Assembly (NCBI RefSeq): GCF_001598355.1 | Contig: NZ_BCYU01000035.1 | Location: 1 to 45,152, forward strand | Length of the DNA stretch: 45,152 nucleotides | Reading direction: 5' to 3' | DNA from: Sphingomonas asaccharolytica NBRC 15499 | GTDB taxonomy: Bacteria; Pseudomonadota; Alphaproteobacteria; Sphingomonadales; Sphingomonadaceae | Shown: positions 41,369-45,152 of the stretch, one piece after another | How the letters are laid out: every line of letters begins with the position of its first letter | How positions within the stretch are numbered: the stretch's first letter is position 1 | Program-made: the position numbers and the translations under genes | Notes under the pieces: model-generated | What the model was told of the DNA's origin: nothing | Seen by the model: the letters and a program-made list of their open reading frames with translations, nothing else | The model's database searches: none

Positions 41369-44128
41369 ATGCGTCGTTCGATTAGCCTTGCCCTGTTGCT
41401 TGCCGGCAGCGCGCCCGTCGCGCTCCACGCCCAGACCGCGCCTGCGCCCGCGCCGAGTCCCGCACCGCCGCAGTCGAAGCCCGCGTCCGCACCGCAATCG
41501 GCGGACGATGGCGCGGACGAGAGCGACATCGTCGTCACCGGCTCGCGGAGCCTGCCCGGTGCGGTCGTCGGCGACATTCCGCCCGAACAATCGCTCGGCC
41601 CGGCCGATGTGCGTTCGTACGGCGTCAACAGCGTCAGCGACCTGCTCAACGAACTCGCCCCGCAGATCCGCAGCGACCGCGGATCGGGCGGCGCGCCGGT
41701 CGTGCTGCTCAATGGCCGGCGCATCTCGAGCTTCGCCGAAATCCGCGACTTGCCGACCGAGGCGATCGCGCGCGTCGACATCCTGCCCGAGGAAGTCGCG
41801 CTCAAATACGGCTATGCCGCCGACCAGAAGGTCGTGAACATCGTCCTGCGCCAGCGTTTCAAGTCGATTACCACCGAGCTAGGCGACCAGGTCGCGACCG
41901 AAGGCGGCCGCAACACGCCGTCGGTGACCGGCGACATCGTCACGATCCGCCGCAACAACCGTTTCAGTTTGCACGCCGGCTATACCGATAGTTCGCCGCT
42001 GTACGAAAATGAGCGCGACATCCTGTCGCCGATAAGCAAGCCCGCCGTACCGGGGACGATCGATCTCAATCCGGGCTTCGACCAGCGACCCTATCGCACG
42101 CTCTTGTCGTCGAGCCGCAATTTCCAGACTAACCTCGTCTACGCCCGACCGCTGGGCAAGGTGAATGCGACGATCAACGGTACGTTTCAGTACACCGAAT
42201 CGACCGGCGCCCAAGGCCTGCCGACGCTCGATTTGACCTTGCCCGCGGGCAATCCGTTTTCGACCTCCGCCGGCGATGTCGACATCGACCGTGTCGCGAC
42301 CGGCTACGATCCGCTCAAGCAACGCAGTTCGGCGCTGACCTATCATCTCGGCACCGGCTTTAACGGCCAGTTCGGGACGCAATGGCGCTGGTCGCTGACC
42401 GCCAATTACGACCGCGTCGACAGCGAGACGTTCAGCGAGACGGGGTTCGACGTCAGCGCGCTTCAGGCCAGGCTCGATGCGGGCGACCCGACCTTCAATC
42501 CGCTCGGCCCGATTAATCCGCTCGATTATGCAGTGGCGCCGGCCAATCGCGGACAATCGACATCGAATAGCGGTGGCATCGACGCGCTGGTCAACGGCAA
42601 GCTGCTCAAGCTGCCCGCCGGCGACATCTCGACCGCGATCCGCGTCGGAGGTTCCTTGTCGAGCCTCGACAGCCAGTCGTATCGCTTCGACTCGCAGAGC
42701 GGGTTGGTCAGCACCAGCGGATCGACCACGCGCAACGAGGCCTCGGGTCAGATCAATCTCGATGTGCCGATCGCGAGCAAGTCCAAACATGTCCTGGCGT
42801 TCATCGGGGACCTGTCGCTCAACGGCAATTACGCGGTCCATCAGTTGTCGGACTTCGGCACGCTGACCACTCGTGGTTACGGCGCTAATTGGCAGCCGAT
42901 CCAGGGCGTGCGGTTCATCGCCTCGGTGACCGATCAGGACGATGCCCCGTCCGCGGCGCAGCTTGCCAATCCCACGGTCGTCACGCCGAATGTCCGCGTA
43001 TTCGACTATGTCAAAGGCGAGACGGTCAGCGTCACCAGCACGACCGGTGGCAATCCCTTCCTCAACGCCGACAGCAAGCATACGCTGAAGATCGGCCTGA
43101 CGTTGAAGCCGTGGGAAAAGACCGACTTCACGCTGACCGCCAATTACGTGAAGTCGAGCGTGCGCAACGCGATCTCCGGCTTCCCGTCGGCGACCGCCGC
43201 GGTGGAGACCGCCTTTCCCGACCGTTTCACGCGCGACGCCGATGGTGACTTGACCGCGATCGATACGCGCGCGGTGAATTTCGCGCGCACCGACCGCTCC
43301 GAATTGCGCTGGGGCTTCAATTTCTCTCATCCGCTCAAGTCGAAGCTGCAGAAACAGATCGAGGCGTTCCGTGCCGGCAAGGGTCCCAATCCGTTCCAGG
43401 GCTTGCGCCTGCCTAACAACCGCCGCTTCGGCGAACGGCCACCAGGCGATGGCAGCACACCCAATGGCACCGGCACGCCGCCAGCAGACGGTAACAACCC
43501 TAACGCGACGCAGCCCCAGGATGGCGCAGCCGGCGGCGGCCGTCCGGGTGGCGGACGCTTTGGCGGTGGCGGGTTCGGCGGCGGCGGCTTCGGTGGCGGC
43601 GGTGGGCGCGGTGGCGGCGGACGCGGTGCGTTCGGCGGTGGCGGCGGGCGCTTGCAATTCGCTTTCTACCACACCTGGCATTTCACCGATCGGGTCGAGA
43701 TTTCCCCGACGCTCCCGGTTATCGACTTGCTCAACGGCGGCGCGATCGGGTCGGGTGGCCAGTCGCGCCACGAACTCGAGGCGCAGGCCGGCTATTCCAA
43801 TAACGGCCTGGGCGTCCGCCTGTCGGCCGATTGGCAGAGCGGTACGCATGTGTTGGGCGGCACCCCGGGCAACCCGAACCCGCTCGATTTTTCTAGCCTC
43901 GGGACGATCAATCTGCGCTTCTTCGCCGACCTCACCCAGCAGCTCAAGTTCCTCAAGAAGAACCCCTGGGCCGCGGGGATGCGGGTGACACTGGCGCTCA
44001 ACAACGTCCTCGATTCGCGCCAGCGCGTCCGCGACGCCAATGGCGACACGCCGATCAGTTATCAGCCCGATTATCTCGACCCGATGGGCCGGACGATCCG
44101 ACTGAGTGTGAGGAAGGTGTTTTTTTAG
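41369..44128 (+). CDS. TonB-dependent receptor-like protein with glycine-rich insert
   Basis: The 919-residue product has a signal peptide (SLALLLAGSAPVALHA), a Pro/Ala linker and a TonB-box-like DESDIVVTGSR near residue 52. A reduced plug follows (VVLLNGRRISSFAEIRDLPT, then DILPEEVALKYGYAADQKV) and then a barrel. At about residues 675-765 a Pro/Asn/Gly linker runs into a block of GGGG(F/R) repeats, before the last strands (FAFYHTWHFTDRVEI onward). It ends in VRKVFF with terminal Phe. The substrate is unknown. Only a weak ribosome site precedes ATG 41369. It is divergent from paoA, which may be chance. Confidence 0.85.
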   Translation: MRRSISLALLLAGSAPVALHAQTAPAPAPSPAPPQSKPASAPQSADDGADESDIVVTGSRSLPGAVVGDIPPEQSLGPADVRSYGVNSVSDLLNELAPQIRSDRGSGGAPVVLLNGRRISSFAEIRDLPTEAIARVDILPEEVALKYGYAADQKVVNIVLRQRFKSITTELGDQVATEGGRNTPSVTGDIVTIRRNNRFSLHAGYTDSSPLYENERDILSPISKPAVPGTIDLNPGFDQRPYRTLLSSSRNFQTNLVYARPLGKVNATINGTFQYTESTGAQGLPTLDLTLPAGNPFSTSAGDVDIDRVATGYDPLKQRSSALTYHLGTGFNGQFGTQWRWSLTANYDRVDSETFSETGFDVSALQARLDAGDPTFNPLGPINPLDYAVAPANRGQSTSNSGGIDALVNGKLLKLPAGDISTAIRVGGSLSSLDSQSYRFDSQSGLVSTSGSTTRNEASGQINLDVPIASKSKHVLAFIGDLSLNGNYAVHQLSDFGTLTTRGYGANWQPIQGVRFIASVTDQDDAPSAAQLANPTVVTPNVRVFDYVKGETVSVTSTTGGNPFLNADSKHTLKIGLTLKPWEKTDFTLTANYVKSSVRNAISGFPSATAAVETAFPDRFTRDADGDLTAIDTRAVNFARTDRSELRWGFNFSHPLKSKLQKQIEAFRAGKGPNPFQGLRLPNNRRFGERPPGDGSTPNGTGTPPADGNNPNATQPQDGAAGGGRPGGGRFGGGGFGGGGFGGGGGRGGGGRGAFGGGGGRLQFAFYHTWHFTDRVEISPTLPVIDLLNGGAIGSGGQSRHELEAQAGYSNNGLGVRLSADWQSGTHVLGGTPGNPNPLDFSSLGTINLRFFADLTQQLKFLKKNPWAAGMRVTLALNNVLDSRQRVRDANGDTPISYQPDYLDPMGRTIRLSVRKVFF

Positions 44129-44139
44129 GCCCAGCGTCC

Positions 44140-44165
44140 CCCGGAATAGCGGCCGCTATTCCGGG
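44140..44165 (+). terminator. perfect 26-base palindrome after the TonB-receptor gene
   Basis: CCCGGAATAGCGG (44140-44152) pairs exactly with CCGCTATTCCGGG (44153-44165). A second hairpin, CGCCGGC-CCG-GCCGGCG, follows at 44171-44187. They lie 12 bases after the receptor stop. There is no T-tract, but the pair probably ends the transcript or stabilises its 3' end. The remainder up to 44270 is GC-rich and holds no gene. Confidence 0.65.
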
Positions 44166-44270
44166 AGAGACGCCGGCCCGGCCGGCGACGCCAAAGGCGC
44201 CGTCCGACGCGGCTTTGCCGCGGCGAGAAGCCGGCTACCGCGCTCGCGCCACCAGCGCTCCCGCGCGCCC

Positions 44271-45152
44271 CTACAACCCCACTTTCTTCTCCAGCCACCG
44301 CGCCGCCGCATCGGGACTGACCTTCCCGACGTCGCGATCGACCATGTAATTGGCCTCGCGCATCGCCTCGATCGGCACGCGGCCGATCAGCGGCTTCAAC
44401 GCCGCGATCATCCGCGCATCCCTGGCGTGGCGCGGGGCGATGGTCAGGATCGCATCGTAATTGGGGATAGCTCCCCTGGGATCGCTCAGCACGGTCAGCC
44501 TGTCCGCCGCGATCCGCCCGTCGGACGAGAAAGCCGAGATGACGTCCGCCTGCCCGCTTTCGAGCGCGCGATACATGAAGGTCGGGTTGTAGGCATGGGC
44601 CGACCCGAAGCGGATCGGATAGGCGGCGCGCACCGCTTTCCATTCGGGGCGTTCGAGGAATTCAAGATCGGCGCCGAACTTCAGATCGGACGCCTTGGCC
44701 ACCAGATCGTCAAGGCTGGCGATCCCCAGCGCCTTGGCGCGATCGCCGCGCATCGCGAAGGCATAGGCATTTTCGAACCCCATCCGCCCGAGCAAATTGA
44801 GTCCCTGCTTCGCTTGCCAGTCGCGGATCGCCGCCAGCATCGCATCGCGTGGCGGCGTGTCGGTCCGCTTCATCTCGTTGGTCCAGATCGTGCCGGTATA
44901 ATCGACCGCGACGTCGACATCGCTCGACGTCAGCGCGGCGAACATCACGCCCGATCCCAGCCCTTCCTTGTAGCGCACGCGATAACCCGCCGCCTCGAGC
45001 CGATGGCCGATCATCCGCGCCAGGATATATTGTTCGGAAAACCCTTTGGCCCCGATCGTCACCGTTTCCTGCCGCGCCGGCAGCGCGGGGAGCAAGGCGA
45101 CCACGACGCCGAGCGCGAGGGCGCCGAACGCGATCCACGCGCCGAGCCGCTT
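44271..45152 (-). CDS. osmoprotectant/glycine-betaine-type ABC substrate-binding protein (partial at the window edge)
   Basis: The visible 293 residues match OpuAC/OsmF-type binding proteins: TVTIGAKGFSEQYILARMIG at the mature N-terminus, VDVAVDYTGTIW, then YNPTFMYRALESGQADVISA and FSSDGRIAADRL. Ligands of the family include betaine, choline and ergothioneine. The frame is open to the right edge, where KRLGAWIAFGALALGVVVAL precedes the binding domain. This is either a signal peptide whose Met lies outside the window, or the last helix of a fused permease as in permease/binding-protein fusions. No ATPase gene is visible. Confidence 0.85.
   Translation of the reverse strand, partial: KRLGAWIAFGALALGVVVALLPALPARQETVTIGAKGFSEQYILARMIGHRLEAAGYRVRYKEGLGSGVMFAALTSSDVDVAVDYTGTIWTNEMKRTDTPPRDAMLAAIRDWQAKQGLNLLGRMGFENAYAFAMRGDRAKALGIASLDDLVAKASDLKFGADLEFLERPEWKAVRAAYPIRFGSAHAYNPTFMYRALESGQADVISAFSSDGRIAADRLTVLSDPRGAIPNYDAILTIAPRHARDARMIAALKPLIGRVPIEAMREANYMVDRDVGKVSPDAAARWLEKKVGL

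Noticed and set aside
41879..43849. 656-codon minus-strand frame opposite the second TonB receptor
   Set aside because: Composition is that of a shadow frame; the plus strand has signal peptide, plug and barrel features.
1..45152. CRISPR arrays, tRNA/rRNA genes, insertion sequences, integrases, prophage genes
   Set aside because: I looked for regular spacer repeats, tRNA-like cloverleaf ends and transposase or integrase motifs and found none.

Overview
The window is high-GC DNA that looks like a chromosomal segment of a motile alphaproteobacterium of the Sphingomonas type. The reasons are: a Caulobacter-style flagellar regulatory grammar (sigma-54 promoter, FlbD/ftr-like palindromes, CtrA-like box), two very large TonB-dependent receptors, an ECF42-type sigma factor with a DGPF partner, TadE/TadG-like proteins and short palindromic intergenic repeats of a style common in sphingomonads. 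The taxon is an inference from gene style; there is no rRNA in the window.

Layout. (1) 1-11168: flagellar operon flgB-C-D-E-F-G-H-I-J-K-L (rod, hook, P- and L-rings, hook-filament junction), then a strong hairpin and motA-motB. A sigma-54 promoter and ftr-like sites lie just before flgB, a CtrA-like box before flgI and an inverted repeat before motA. A palindromic element separates motA from motB. (2) 11236-18085: an outer-membrane beta-barrel protein on the minus strand, then a plus-strand run that reads like D-amino-acid/peptidoglycan-peptide turnover: serine hydrolase, D-aminoacylase-like lipoprotein, SDF symporter, a divergent globin and a PBP4-type DD-peptidase. (3) 18228-21747: a secreted orphan protein (minus), then a DGPF/YCII protein, a glutathione transferase and an ECF42-type sigma factor behind a candidate ECF42 promoter. 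(4) 21769-24356 (minus): AmpG-like muropeptide permease overlapping a second penicillin-binding-fold serine hydrolase. (5) 24617-27727: large TonB-dependent receptor with a clear terminator.

(6) 27995-31265: a small membrane protein, a TadE-like and a TadG-like protein and a divergent PilZ-like protein; a 20-bp near-palindromic motif occurs before two of them. (7) 31306-35361 (minus): a protein joining a Phd/YefM antitoxin-like N-terminus to two PAS domains, an M13 metallopeptidase and a DJ-1/PfpI protein. (8) A 519-base AT-rich gap, then 35881-39779: SGNH - SGNH - MBOAT - small membrane protein, which looks like an envelope-polysaccharide O-acylation module. (9) 39769-41258 (minus): FAD and 2Fe-2S subunits of a molybdenum hydroxylase (PaoB/PaoA type), with no molybdenum-binding subunit beside them. 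(10) 41369-44128: second TonB-dependent receptor with a glycine-rich insert. (11) 44271 to the right edge: an osmoprotectant-type ABC substrate-binding protein, cut by the window.

The features most worth a second look are the Phd-PAS-PAS protein, the SGNH/SGNH/MBOAT/small-protein module, the orphan PaoAB pair, the TadE/TadG mini-locus with its repeated operator-like motif, the motA-motB split by a palindromic element, and the FlgH without a lipidation cysteine.
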